NCBI GenBank assembly: GCA_032164295.1 | Contig: JAJHTX010000005.1 | Location: 1,860,001-1,924,000, forward strand | Origin: Inonotus obliquus | Lineage: Eukaryota; Basidiomycota; Agaricomycetes; Hymenochaetales; Hymenochaetaceae | Reading direction: 5' to 3' | DNA length: 64,000 nucleotides | Shown here: positions 1 to 9,050 of the stretch, one piece after another | Layout of the letters: the number at the start of each line of letters is the position of its first letter | Numbering within the stretch: position 1 is the first letter of the stretch | Position numbers and translations under genes: made by a program | Notes under the pieces: model-generated | Databases searched by the model: none | The model's input: the letters and a program-made list of their open reading frames with translations, nothing else | What the model was told of the DNA's origin: nothing

Positions 1-800
1 CCCCCAAAGGTAATTCCCGTCGCGTCCTTTTTGTCGCCGCGCGACGGGTCGAACAGGGCCGGCTGTTGTGGTGCCGGCGGGTGGACTTGTCGACGCGGTA
101 GTGGTTGCGTCGTTGCCTTCTGGTTACGCAGTTGGCGAACTTCGCGCTCGTTCGCGTCAAACATGATGGCGTACCCCTTCATCGTGTCATAATCCGTCGG
201 TTTCGCCGGAAGACGAATGATCGCCGTTGCTACTTCTTCCCGAAGAGCCTTCTTTAGCTGCGGGAGCACGACGTTGACGTCCGTCGTCTTGACTCCTGCT
301 TGGCTCATTGCGATCTCGAAATTGGCAAGGAAAACACCGGCGTCGGCGTTTCCTTGGCGCATTTCCGTCCACCGAGTGTACGCTCGGTCCTTCTCGCCAG
401 GGTCCTTAAAGGACTGGTCGATCTTTTCAAGGAACTTCTTAAAGGTGTCGACGATCGTTATCGCACCTTGGTCATTTGTTATTCCGTCGTAGTAGTTTTG
501 AGCCCACGTCGACGCTGTGCCTTCCTTCATGTACGACAGCACGAAAGAGATCTTCTTCTTGTCGTTGACGAAGATCGAGCCAGTATCGTCGGCGCTGATG
601 TACGCCAGACATTCTCGACGGAATCGGAGGTAGTCTTTGCCTCCAGCGAAAGGCGTCGGCGGTGCGATCCCAAGATCTTTCATCGTCGACTGTTTAGGCG
701 CTTGTCTCTGTTGTGCAGACATCGCCGCCGCGACTAAAGCGGCGAAGTCCTGGATCTGTTGGGCAGTGAGGGATGACGTCGTGGTTTGAGGGTTCGACAT
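1..800 (-). CDS. Gag polyprotein of a Ty3/Gypsy-type LTR retrotransposon (partial, runs off the left edge)
   Basis: Reading leftward from the ATG at 798-800, the frame stays open to base 1, so the C-terminus lies outside the window. The translation starts MSNPQTTTSS. Its core carries motifs such as YLRFRRECLAYI, FVLSYMKEGTASTWAQNYY and FLANFEIAMSQAG, which match the helical Retrotrans_gag (capsid) fold: large hydrophobics around a W, then a long helical tail with REEVATAI. The protein would assemble the particle that packages element RNA. The same frame is also open upstream, through a proline-rich stretch, to a TAA near 1110, so the ATG at 800 is a minimal start. No zinc knuckle, protease or polymerase is visible because the window ends. 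Family identity is by motif reading only. Confidence 0.8.
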   Translation of the reverse strand, partial: MSNPQTTTSSLTAQQIQDFAALVAAAMSAQQRQAPKQSTMKDLGIAPPTPFAGGKDYLRFRRECLAYISADDTGSIFVNDKKKISFVLSYMKEGTASTWAQNYYDGITNDQGAITIVDTFKKFLEKIDQSFKDPGEKDRAYTRWTEMRQGNADAGVFLANFEIAMSQAGVKTTDVNVVLPQLKKALREEVATAIIRLPAKPTDYDTMKGYAIMFDANEREVRQLRNQKATTQPLPRRQVHPPAPQQPALFDPSRGDKKDATGITFG

Positions 801-1359
801 GGTTCGTGTCAATCCAAAGGCGGTCGATGTCGAGGGTAGAGACGGCGACGGGGGAACGGGAGATTGGGGAGGCGGAGTAGGAGCGGCTGTCAGCGGCGAC
901 GGATTTCTCGGTTTCCACCTGAAGGTCTTTGTGTGTTCGTCGTTGTCCCACGACACCCAAGACTTGCTAGTTGGCGACCACCAGGATTCGAAAGTCCTGC
1001 CTTGTTTGTCGGTGACTGTAACGTTGTCTTGCTCGTCAACGACGGAGTTGGAGGGGAGCGCCGCTAACTGTTCTTGTGTTAGAGGCAGCTTGTCAACGTC
1101 GACGGGTTAGAGGCGTCCACAACTCGTAGATGCGGACGGTCGGTACCCAGGTAATGAGCGCGCGATGGAAGTGACCGACGACCTCAAAATAAGCTCCGAC
1201 TTCGAAAGGAACAAGATGATCGTTATCGTCGAGGTAATAACCGACGATCGCGTAGGTGGGGTAACACTCGAGAAACCCGATATACTCACGGAGGGAACGT
1301 GGTACACCGGACATGTAACGTCGATCGACTCGACGCTCAGATAGCACGTGAACTCTCAC
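801..1359 (-). CDS. N-terminal extension / upstream ORF of the gag gene, out of frame by +1
   Basis: A leftward ORF (1093-1359) reads ...YIGFLECYPTYAIVGYYLDD... and ...ALITWVPTVRIYELW, then ends RRR-stop. It overlaps the open upstream extension of the gag frame, which continues with QEQLAALPSNSVVDEQ, WWSPTSKSWVSWDNDE and a proline-rich linker into MSNPQ. The two frames differ by +1 at about 1100-1115. Either a frameshift, an unseen intron or a mutation lies here. I do not recognise the upstream domain. Its aromatic-rich, stop-free sequence beside gag suggests it belongs to the element rather than to a host gene. Confidence 0.4.
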
Positions 1360-1778
1360 GTCGTCTCAGGGGGTTCAGCAACACTTCGACAAACGACTTT
1401 CCAACGAGCGTATCCGCTAGACACTGCTGGGCTTTCTCGTCGCAAGCGACAACCGACGGCAGCGTTGTCAGAGAGCGGTGTCTAAGTCAAACGTCGAGTA
1501 AGGACGTGGGACGACACTTCACTAACAATAGGTACACGTTCGTCTCAGGGGTCTGACGACTATCCACTGACCAGCGTCGACAACGAGAGAAAACAGAGGT
1601 GGAACGGAGGATGTCAGAGACACGTACGAGTTTGTTGTTTTAACGTCGACAACAACGACACGAGTTAAGAGACTCTCTTGTTATGTTACGCCTTGCGCAG
1701 TCAGAGACGTCGATCACAGGATCAGAGGCGTCGACGAGCAAGAAGACGAGCTACCACTTAATCACAAGAGACCGGAGT

Positions 1779-1843
1779 CTGCGACGTAGGTGATAGTACT
1801 AGATTAGAATGCCTATCTAATATACAGGTATCATACGACTTAC
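1779..1843 (-). other. Predicted 65-nt intron in the retrotransposon leader, bounded by 25-bp direct repeats
   Basis: On the minus strand a perfect 25 bp direct repeat occurs at 1844-1868 and 1779-1803. The first copy ends ...CGCAG and is followed at once by the consensus donor GTAAGT. The second copy ends ...CGCAG as a consensus acceptor, preceded by a CTAAT-like branch point. The interval from donor to acceptor is 65 nt, a typical basidiomycete intron length. It lies between the TATA-like box at 1907-1913 and the gag frame. Splicing is inferred from these sequence signals only. Confidence 0.5.
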
Positions 1844-1906
1844 CTGCGACGTAGGTGATAGTACTAGAACAAGAGAGTGGGGAAACCCTAACTCTCTGAT
1901 CCAGCC

Positions 1907-1913
1907 TTATATA
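1907..1913 (-). promoter_or_regulatory. TATA box of the leftward LTR-like region
   Basis: The minus strand reads TATATAA followed by GG. It lies upstream of the gag leader and the predicted leader intron. Similar boxes occur at 6647-6653 (minus) and 4932-4939 (plus) in the other two LTR-like blocks of this window, which supports a promoter role. Confidence 0.5.
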
Positions 1914-2056
1914 CACAGATGTCGCGGGAAAGCTTTACATAAACTGTACAGTATAAACAAAGACAAACAGAAACAAAGGAAGAAAGGGAATGGTGGGATA
2001 AAGTTGTTATAGATTGTGATTAGCTAAGCCAGTAGGGATTAATTGAAAGAACGTGG

Positions 2057-2410
2057 TTAAAATGAAAGTAAATATGCATCGACGAAATAGAAAGAAAGGC
2101 CGTATGAAGAAGAAAGGAAAAAAGACGTCGTAACATCGAGTGCTAATATGTCGTGGATTCCTACTATTGTCCAGTGCGTCTTTGGTTGCATGCCTATTGC
2201 CGTATCCATTGCTATTGTTGACCTCGTGCGATTTCGAACGACCTCCGGGGGATTGTGATATTCTCGATAAGCTGTTGCTCGTTCGCTGGACACATGATAT
2301 GTCAACATGCCCGTTGTCTCCCGTAGTATTATCTTGTGTAGGTCTTCGATGATCTGTCGCACTCTTCTGCATTTATAGCAAGCCGTTGGAGGTTGCTGTA
2401 CGTGCTGCAT
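2057..2410 (-). CDS. ORF inside the U3-like part of the LTR region, unknown
   Basis: A 117-codon leftward ORF carries CYKCRRVRQIIEDL near its start, a C-x2-C-R arrangement followed by a basic helix. The ORF at 6802-7647, in the second LTR-like block, carries CNTCRPAKELARGLMRELI in the same position relative to a minus-strand TATATAAGG box. In both, an RE-x-T motif follows about ten residues later. The similarity is weak and the C-terminal half here is low quality (SFFLSSSYGLSFYF), so this could be a decayed relative of the longer ORF or a chance frame. Confidence 0.3.
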   Translation of the reverse strand: MQHVQQPPTACYKCRRVRQIIEDLHKIILRETTGMLTYHVSSERATAYREYHNPPEVVRNRTRSTIAMDTAIGMQPKTHWTIVGIHDILALDVTTSFFLSSSYGLSFYFVDAYLLSF

Positions 2411-2450
2411 CGTTTGCGAAGGTTTAGTGTGATCGTCGGGATTAGCGTTG

Positions 2451-2602
2451 CTAGCCGATGCTTCTTGATCGTCGGCTTCGGATTGTATTAGATTCGCGTG
2501 TTCTCCGCTTCTCGCTGTCGATCCTGCTAGCCGATGCTTCTTGATCGTCGGCTTCGGATTGTATTAGATTCGCGTGTTCTCCGCTTCTCGCTGTCGATCC
2601 TG
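2451..2602. repeat. Perfect 76-bp tandem duplication (two copies)
   Basis: The unit at 2451-2526 is repeated without a mismatch at 2527-2602. Its length is not a multiple of three, so any frame crossing it shifts, which argues against coding use. It sits at the outer edge of the LTR-like region. Perfect identity implies a recent duplication. Confidence 0.9.
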
Positions 2603-2828
2603 ATCGTCTCCGGCCAGTGAAATTAACCGGTCCCATCCGGGGTAGTTTCGATCGACGTTCCTAATCGAATCAAAATTTCAGCACAATCCTTTCACTAGCC
2701 TATCAACAGTCTAGTTCTTGCTGCATTCAAAGCAGCTATAAGCAAAAGAGTAACGTAGATGTGCATGTGGTGGTGGGCAGATTTTGTCTGTAACACCAAT
2801 GCGAACCACTTCTTGACAAACTGATACT

Positions 2829-2833
2829 GTAGC
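2829..2833. repeat. Left target-site duplication GTAGC
   Basis: GTAGC directly precedes the TG terminus of the 2.3 kb insertion and is repeated at 5147-5151 after its CA terminus. A 5 bp duplication is typical of LTR-element integrase. The uninterrupted sequence is present once in copies B and C. Confidence 0.85.
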
Positions 2834-5146
2834 TGTTACAATAAAATTCTATAAGGCAAAACTGCGATTACTTAAGACTTCAACAGTCATTACTGCTTGG
2901 TCATCTTTTATTACTCATCCTTGCTGATTCAACTCAGCCTTTATTTATATCGCTAAAGAGTAATACCGGAGGCTACGATCGATATGGGCTTAATTCTGCG
3001 ATTCTACCGCTTCTTCCAATTAACAATACTTCTGTGATTCTACCACTTCTTACTTCTCTTCGGACCACGGTACTTCTGCCGTCCTATCTACGCCTGCGGT
3101 TCCAACAAAGTACGAGGCTTCTGCGATTCGACAAGGCTAAGAACGACTGAGAACTGGTCCTGCATACGTTTAGCCAGACTTCTGCGCCAATACTGATTCA
3201 CCAATCCCTACGCCCGTCTTCCATCACAGTACCGAACCACCAGACTTCGATACCGATGATACCGATACCGTACCGTCCACCCATCCTGATACCGACGCTT
3301 AATAGTCCACGTCTAGTCGGTACTACGCCCTCGACAGCCCATACCAGAGGGAAAGGCTCACAAAGCTACGATCAGTCTGCCATGCGTTGCTGCAAAGAGT
3401 TGGATCATGGCCGAAGCTCCCAGTCCGACGGTATGCCCTTCTGAACTGCCATGTGTCGATACCGACGATACCGGTGTTGATACCGATGGTCCGCTCCTGT
3501 ACCGGAGTTCGTAACGTGTGCTAGGTCGAGACCACGCCCTCGGAGATCTACGTCGAGAGGAAGGTTGGGAAATGAATCAAGTCTGCCGTAAGCTGCTTCG
3601 ATCTCGGAGGAGGCCATCGATCCGACTCGGAGGGGAGGCCAAGCAATGCCCAGTCGAGTCAGGCAACGTGTACCGATCGATATTGAGGGGCTCGAGCAAT
3701 CTCGTTGATGCTCAGGGACGACCCCAGGGTACTGATTGGTACCGAGCGGTAGAGTACCCCATTGCCAAGGTTGGGTTGTACCGACACGTCAACATCGGAG
3801 CACGCCGTCCGATCGATCGGTAGACGCCCAGACTGATGCCGCACGGATCATGATACCGGAACAAAGGTAAATCAGGATGACGTGCTTCTCCTACGACAGG
3901 GACATCGCCAGGAGCGCCCATGCGGTAGCTTGAGACACGTCCTTATTTTAGCGCTGGTCGACGTCGGTATCGCCGCCCTACCTCGGTATCACTCGTCGTG
4001 AGTTTTCATTGGGTTCTTGTCTCGTCCCACCCTATTCTTAGCTACCCCCTGATAAAACTTCTTATTCATTCATCATCTTATGTTTCCCCTGATTATAATT
4101 TTACATTCAATTCGACTTTATGTTCCATTTCTTGTACCGGATTACGGTACGATTCGACTTGTAAAAACCCCCCATTTGGTATCTTGAATGGCTATGGTAT
4201 TATGGTATTTATAGCCTGCATGTTATACTGTAGCAAACCAGCTAATCTGAGAGGAACTTCCAGAGTGAAGGTCCGGGTTTTGCTCATCTCGTTCAAGCCC
4301 CTGTTCGCTCGTCTCGTCTCGTAGTCACCGGTATCGATACCGGTAGTCATCGTTCTCGTCTTCGTCGCCCTCGCCTCTCGTCTCACGACCAGTCCTATCA
4401 GAAACACCTCCTCAGCTCGCTTTCTCTACTGCTTCATTCTCTCTACCGTGATACCGGACACCAGACGACTCGGTATCGACGGATTCGTCTCGGTATTGAT
4501 CGTCTCCTGATACCTCGCCTCTTGAGTGGTCACCTATAGCCTCCTGTACTCATCAATCCAGCCAGGCCCTACTATTCTCTCTTGACAACTTGTCTGTGAC
4601 TGTACGACTTAGTACCGCCACGTACCGGCCCTCCCAAAGCATCTAAATCGTACCCCCCTCGTCCGGTACTTCTGATACCGGCCGCGTTCTCGCACATTCA
4701 TCGCACATTGCACGTGCTATTTCTCATTCACTTTGTGTTCTCATGGTTCTATTATTTATCCTACATTGCGCCCACATGGTCTCACTCCACTTTGCTTCAC
4801 CAGACTCCACTTCACTCTACTGAAGCACATGTACCACTTTGCGTGTATTGGTGGGGGTCTCCCTGACTCTGGTTTGCCCTCTCACTTTTTCTCCCATCTC
4901 CCTCTCCCACTTTGCCTAAGGGCCTATAGTCTATATAAACCCCATGTATAAGAGACCTGACTCTCTAGCTTGACCTCTTGTACTCTCAGTGCAATACAGC
5001 TACTGGTCTCTCAACTTGACTCTAAGCCTTTCAGGCTGACTGAACCTCTGAACTCTGACTCAACCTTCCAAGACAGGAAGTGTCCTTGTAGACTAGACCT
5101 CTGATTATATCATCGGTGGTTGAGTAAGACCTGTCTTGCCTTAACA
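2834..5146 (+). mobile_element. 2,313-bp LTR-type insertion (solo LTR or small non-autonomous LTR element) with 5-bp target duplication
   Basis: The inserted DNA begins TGTTACAATAAAATTC and ends GCCTTAACA. It therefore has TG...CA termini within a TGTTA/TAACA inverted repeat, the standard LTR end structure. The flanks are identical 5 bp GTAGC at 2829-2833 and 5147-5151. Homologous sites in copy B (around 9353-9357) and copy C show the same region with one GTAGC and no insert, giving natural empty-site controls. A TATATAAA box at 4932-4939 lies about 200 bp from the right end, as expected for a rightward U3-R-U5. No gag, pol or convincing second LTR was seen, so a large solo LTR is favoured. 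The interior is rich in GATACCG/CGGTATC words. Confidence 0.8.
4932..4939 (+). promoter_or_regulatory. TATA box inside the 2.3-kb LTR-type insertion
   Basis: TATATAAA lies about 210 bp before the right end of the insertion. It is followed by pyrimidine-rich sequence, a layout that fits a retrotransposon U3 promoter with the R and U5 segments downstream. Confidence 0.5.
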
Positions 5147-6646
5147 GTAGCATTACCCTGGTAAAGGGGACAACCTTCTCATTCCTAAGAAAATGTTGCT
5201 GAAGCCCAAGCATAGTGTCTTCACCTTCATTAAAAGTAAGGCAGGATTGATTCAGCAGCTCGCTGCTGGTTATTAGTATCTTTCTAAAAACTATGCATAA
5301 TGAAATACTTGCAGTTGATTTCTCTTGATAAGAGTTTTTGTCATAGGGAATATTGATCCAGACAAAGAGGAAAGGGATGCTGTATATCTCTTTGGCGATG
5401 AGGAGGGAGCACTCATTGTCAATACTTTAGCCTATATGGTTTTCAAGGTCTGTTTATGTGTCTTATTCAACTTCATATAAATAGAATGATCCATATAGGG
5501 TGGAATGCTCCAGGATCAGTGGAGCAGTTATTTTAAAGAGTACCTTGTTGAAGCATATAAGATCACCACCACCAACCAGCCAGACTATTATGCTGAAAAC
5601 TTCGTGAGCTGCTGATACCGTCATCATGAAATAATTCTTTTTATTCATTAACTCAGAGGTCGTTTCAAGCTATGAACATGAAAATTGATCTTCTTGGCCT
5701 GTGGTATAGCAATAATGGGTTAAATGAGGTTGGAAGTAATCCTCATTATATCAAGGAAGTCATTATATGCAAGAAACATGCATGTAAGGCATTGTTTGTT
5801 GTGTGCTGTAAGAAAAATAATGACTTATTACCAGGTGCTTACTGTGAGGTGCAAAATAAGGAGCACATGCTTGACTATGTATAACTAGGTGCATATTTTT
5901 ATTAATATTTACAGTATACTATTTCAATTGTGTGTAATTCTGAGCCGAGTATGTCAAATTGGAAAGACAATCTGTCACTTCTTCTGTCAAGAGAGTGACT
6001 GTGACCATGTAAACCTCCATACCTCTAATTGTGGTGACTGGCAATCCCTATGGTCCGAGAGATCCTGTCTCTCTATTTCGGAGCTTGAACTCCTACCATA
6101 TATAGAAACCCATGAACATTAACTGATACTACTTTTGTAACTTCTGAATTCTGTTTATCTCCGTGGAGGGTTCGTTGATTCTTGATCGACGGACCAATCT
6201 GGCTAATTCCTCGGTTTGAGGGGTTAATCCAAATTCTACAATACTGGTTATGGAATTACTAATCACCTTAGTGGATTGTGTAGCTGATCCGATCTGAAAC
6301 AACTAGCAACTAACTGATATTGCAGTTGAACCTGATATTATAATCGTACAGTATTAAGTCGGCGTGCAGACGCGATTGTTATACTGATTGTTATTCACGA
6401 TAAGGGAATATCGGGAATCGCACTACGTTGTGAGTAGCTCGTACCGTGCAGACAATAGGGAGAACAATCTAGTTGCAATCCGTATTTTAGCTTTACTTCG
6501 ATTTCACACAATCGGTTTAGTTCAGCCGTGTCGCTACTAGTAATTTACTGGCTCGCAAGTAATTGATGTTACGATTTAACTTAGGGACTTATGGTAGGGT
6601 CCCTTGACTTGGATTAAACTGATAGGTCGGCTCTACGATGGCCTCC

Positions 6647-6653
6647 TTATATA
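6647..6653 (-). promoter_or_regulatory. TATA box of the second LTR-like block
   Basis: The minus strand reads TATATAAGGAGG, matching the box at 1907-1913 in the first LTR-like region in sequence, orientation and distance from the neighbouring ORF. Confidence 0.4.
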
Positions 6654-6801
6654 CTAATTTACATGTGTGACGTTACTACCTTGTTACTTACTGTTTATAG
6701 TATTTATCTGTTTCTTCCTCCTATGATACCTGGTCCGTGCTTTCTCTTTACTTTCTTCCTCATTTCACTACCTCTGTGTTACTAGCATCTCCTTGATTAG
6801 T

Positions 6802-7647
6802 TTAGTGTAGTGGGCGGTACCATCTCGTAGACAGGTTTGATTCCTGTGTCGGTAACGGCACTTGATCCAATTCAGCTATTCTAGGTAATTGCTGAGTCAT
6901 CTGTTCTTGTCCTTCCCTCGCTTGTATTTCGGTTCTTGTTTGTATCGGTAGGATCGGTCGTGGTATAGTTAGCCAGTTTCGAATAGTTTGCACTCGTGTA
7001 TATCCTGGCGTTGTCCTTGCGCGTTGTAGGGTTATCCCTTGTACTCCTTGTAGGTGTATTACTCCACCGTACTGTTCTACCTTTATTTCCATTATGGTAT
7101 ACCCATATGGTAATCCTCGGCTTATGTAATTCATTATCCAATGCCCCCAAGCATATGCAGTTCTCTCGTTCGTTCCGGCTTGGTCTCGCTTGTAGGCAAT
7201 GTCGACATCTACTATAGCTGCATCGCATCGTTCGTGTCTTCCTTCCTGTGCTACGTTTCGTATTCCGATCATCATTACAAAGTGTCCGGCATCGTAGGAT
7301 AATACTCGTATCTCCCTTTCGTAAGCCTTTTGCATTTGTTGGTTAGGGTCGTAGGTTAGTTCTACAAATCGACGTCGTATCATTATGTCGGCTTGTCCGT
7401 TCATTATGTCTCCGTACGTGATCTCTCTGATTAATTCTCGCATTAGTCCTCTAGCTAGTTCTTTAGCTGGGCGGCACGTGTTGCAACATCGTAATATATT
7501 GCTTCGTGGTGTCGGGGGAACGATGGGCTGTTCTAGTACTTGTATTACTGCCGCTAGTCGCTCTTGTATCCAACGTAGGACGCTCATAGTTATTGGCTTA
7601 TTAATGATGGATAATACTATCTTTCTAACAAATTCAGCATTTATCAT
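6802..7647 (-). CDS. Unknown 281-aa protein encoded in an LTR-like block
   Basis: A single uninterrupted leftward ORF starts MINAEFVRKIVLS and ends STRWYRPLH. Features visible are an N-terminal helical segment, CNTCRPAKELARG (C-x2-C), REITYGDIMNGQADI and RRRFVELTYDP. There is then an aromatic and beta-rich middle (DAGHFVMMIGIRNV, AYAWGHWIMNYISRG) and a Pro/Gln-rich tail. There is no signal peptide or clear membrane segment. I do not recognise the family. An open frame of 846 bp without introns in AT-rich repeat DNA suggests either recent activity or selection. A minus-strand TATA box lies 3' of it (6647-6653), so its own promoter would be further right. It might be an accessory ORF of an LTR element. 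Confidence 0.5.
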   Translation of the reverse strand: MINAEFVRKIVLSIINKPITMSVLRWIQERLAAVIQVLEQPIVPPTPRSNILRCCNTCRPAKELARGLMRELIREITYGDIMNGQADIMIRRRFVELTYDPNQQMQKAYEREIRVLSYDAGHFVMMIGIRNVAQEGRHERCDAAIVDVDIAYKRDQAGTNERTAYAWGHWIMNYISRGLPYGYTIMEIKVEQYGGVIHLQGVQGITLQRARTTPGYTRVQTIRNWLTIPRPILPIQTRTEIQAREGQEQMTQQLPRIAELDQVPLPTQESNLSTRWYRPLH

Positions 7648-7659
7648 GCTATGGAAGTG

Positions 7660-8780
7660 AATACAATGCTAGTAATGAGCCAGAAAAATATTGTACCAGC
7701 ACTCCAGAGGATCAGAGGCACTTCTTCAATGAATAATAATAACTTACTACTCAAACTTGAGTTCAGCAAGGTGTATCTGATCATTCTGGTATAGCATATA
7801 CTTAGCATACATTCACACATTGTACTGAGGAATATTCTTTATATCCAAATAGCATATAGCAACTCTGAATTCATGTCCTTCACACAATAGCACTAATCTG
7901 AGGAGTTGTATTGTGCTCAACTCCATCATTGGCAGGGTTATTATCTTTAGTTGACTGGGTTCAGATTGAATTCTGAGAATGTAGTCCACCAAGAATACAG
8001 ATAAGTACTGACAGAGTTAATGTTTGCTCAAGAAATATAATTTTGTGATTTTTTTTGCATTTTCCGAGGGCCGGGTTTGCATAGCTCCGTCACATCACGT
8101 GAACATTTCTTCCCTTTTCTGTACTTGTTCCTAAAGTAAGTTGCAACCAACTTGTCATTAATGTTATAATCCATTCCCATGTTGAATCTCTGTGCTTAAT
8201 ATATGATCGTACTTTTTCATTCCATTATATCAAATCCTTCAAAAAACATTTCCGAAACTCGACTTACTTTTTGAGAAAACACATGTAAATAGTGAATATC
8301 TTGTGAGATTTTTGAGAATCTCAAAATTCCTTCAAAAAATAATGATCTAGTAGATCAAAAACCCCCAACCATGAAGAAATAATGACCGTTTATTTGATGT
8401 GTGAGGTGGAAGAAATGGAGAACTCCCATGACTCGGCATCCTCGCGGCTTCTCTAAGCGAGGCCGTGGGAACGCACGGTTTTTGATAGCAGTCACCAACT
8501 AATTGTCATGACTTCTCTTGACGCGTCCCACATTCCGCACCTTGCTACGCACGAAAAGCATACAGCGGGCAATCCTGCGCTCGTTCAAGCTCTGGCTCCG
8601 ATCCGGCAAAGCGTGTTGCGGTGATACCCGATCTATGTTTCGAACGCAAGAGTATTGCTCCATTATGTGCGTACGCGACTTACATCAGATGGTGCCGACG
8701 GTAGAGGCGAGGTGCGGGAAGTAGTTGATATCAAGTGGAACAAAGTTCTGTGCATAACGGTGCGGGATTAAAAATAAGAT
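7660..8780. other. AT-rich stretch without recognisable genes
   Basis: No frame here has coding character. It includes a T8 run near 8047 and a pair of adjacent hairpins: CCTCGC/GCGAGG arms at about 8439-8462 and CCGTG/CACGG arms just after, followed by TTTTT at about 8480. The small ORF at 8518-8724 has no recognisable domain and is probably random. Confidence 0.4.
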
Positions 8781-8784
8781 ACAG

Positions 8785-9003
8785 GAATAAGTACTGTTGA
8801 TGACAAAAGCGCGATAGAATATGAGAAGAATTAGTCGCTTCGACCGGACGTCGAATGCTTGGTCGTTCGTCTCGCCGATCTTCTCGTTCGTTCCCCTTGA
8901 GATGAACCGCCGCTGGTGGTGTCCACAACAGCGATGCCTTGCCCCTCCAAGCTCCGAAATAAAATTACGGGTTTTCACGGACCATAGGGATTGAGGATTG
9001 CAT
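8785..9003 (-). pseudogene. Degraded duplicate of the orphan 3' exon found at 13.9 kb
   Basis: From about 8785 the sequence follows that at 13780-14040: ACAGGAATAAGTACTGTTG, then AGAATTAGTCGCTTC, then CTTGGTCGTTCGTCTCGCC, then GTGTCCACAACAG...GATGCCTTGCCCCTC. Internal segments are lost. On the minus strand the fragment NEKIGETNDQAFD is still readable, against NEKVGETNDQAFDD in the better copy. It lies directly upstream of copy B, as the 13.9 kb copy lies downstream of copy C, so the duplicated unit includes both the gene family and this neighbour. Confidence 0.6.
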
Positions 9004-9050
9004 GTCTCACATGAGGTCAACCAGTGAGACCCGACTCAAGTTGCACCGTG

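Larger units (their letters stand above)
1561..2697 (-). mobile_element. LTR-like region of the leftward Gypsy element
   Basis: This stretch lies upstream of the leftward gag gene. On the minus strand it has a promoter-like TATATAAGG at 1905-1913 about 1.1 kb before the gag ATG, a 76 bp tandem duplication at 2451-2602, and an ORF in the U3-like part (2057-2410). Its right edge, near 2697, abuts the 5'-truncated copy A of the unknown gene family, consistent with insertion into that gene. The left boundary and the TG/CA termini could not be fixed because the partner LTR is outside the window. Confidence 0.5.
2698..5884 (+). pseudogene. Copy A of an unknown tandem gene family, truncated and split by an insertion
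   Basis: Bases 2698-2833 match the end of exon 1 and the start of intron 1 of copies B and C (CTATCAACAG..., GCTGCATTCAAAGCAGCTAT). The match resumes at 5147 with GTAGCATTACCCTGGTAAAGG and runs to the stop at 5882-5884, ending HMLDYV. The 5' part of exon 1 is missing where the leftward Gypsy element abuts. The gap 2834-5146 is an LTR-type insertion. Exon 2 also has in-frame stops relative to copy C (TTATTAG at the QYL position and TAA TGA at its end). Late exons such as MNMKIDLLGLWY remain readable. The copy is very unlikely to make a full protein. Confidence 0.8.
5937..7649 (-). mobile_element. Second LTR-like block containing an ORF, apparently inserted downstream of copy A
   Basis: Copy A matches copy C up to about 5936 (...TTCAATTGTGTGTA), then the match stops. 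A possible resumption is TATGGAAGT at 7650, matching copy C near 13748. The intervening 1.7 kb has a minus-strand TATATAAGG at 6645-6653, with the 281-codon ORF about 150 bp upstream of it. This is the same order and spacing as in the LTR-like region at 1.6-2.7 kb. Clean TG/CA ends and a target duplication could not be established, so the boundaries are inferred and the block might instead be another kind of insert. Confidence 0.4.

Noticed and set aside
3256..4407. Several 60-110 codon frames inside the 2.3-kb insertion (for example 3518-3823 and 3998-4324)
   Set aside because: They overlap on both strands, follow the GATACCG repeats and show no domain or start context.
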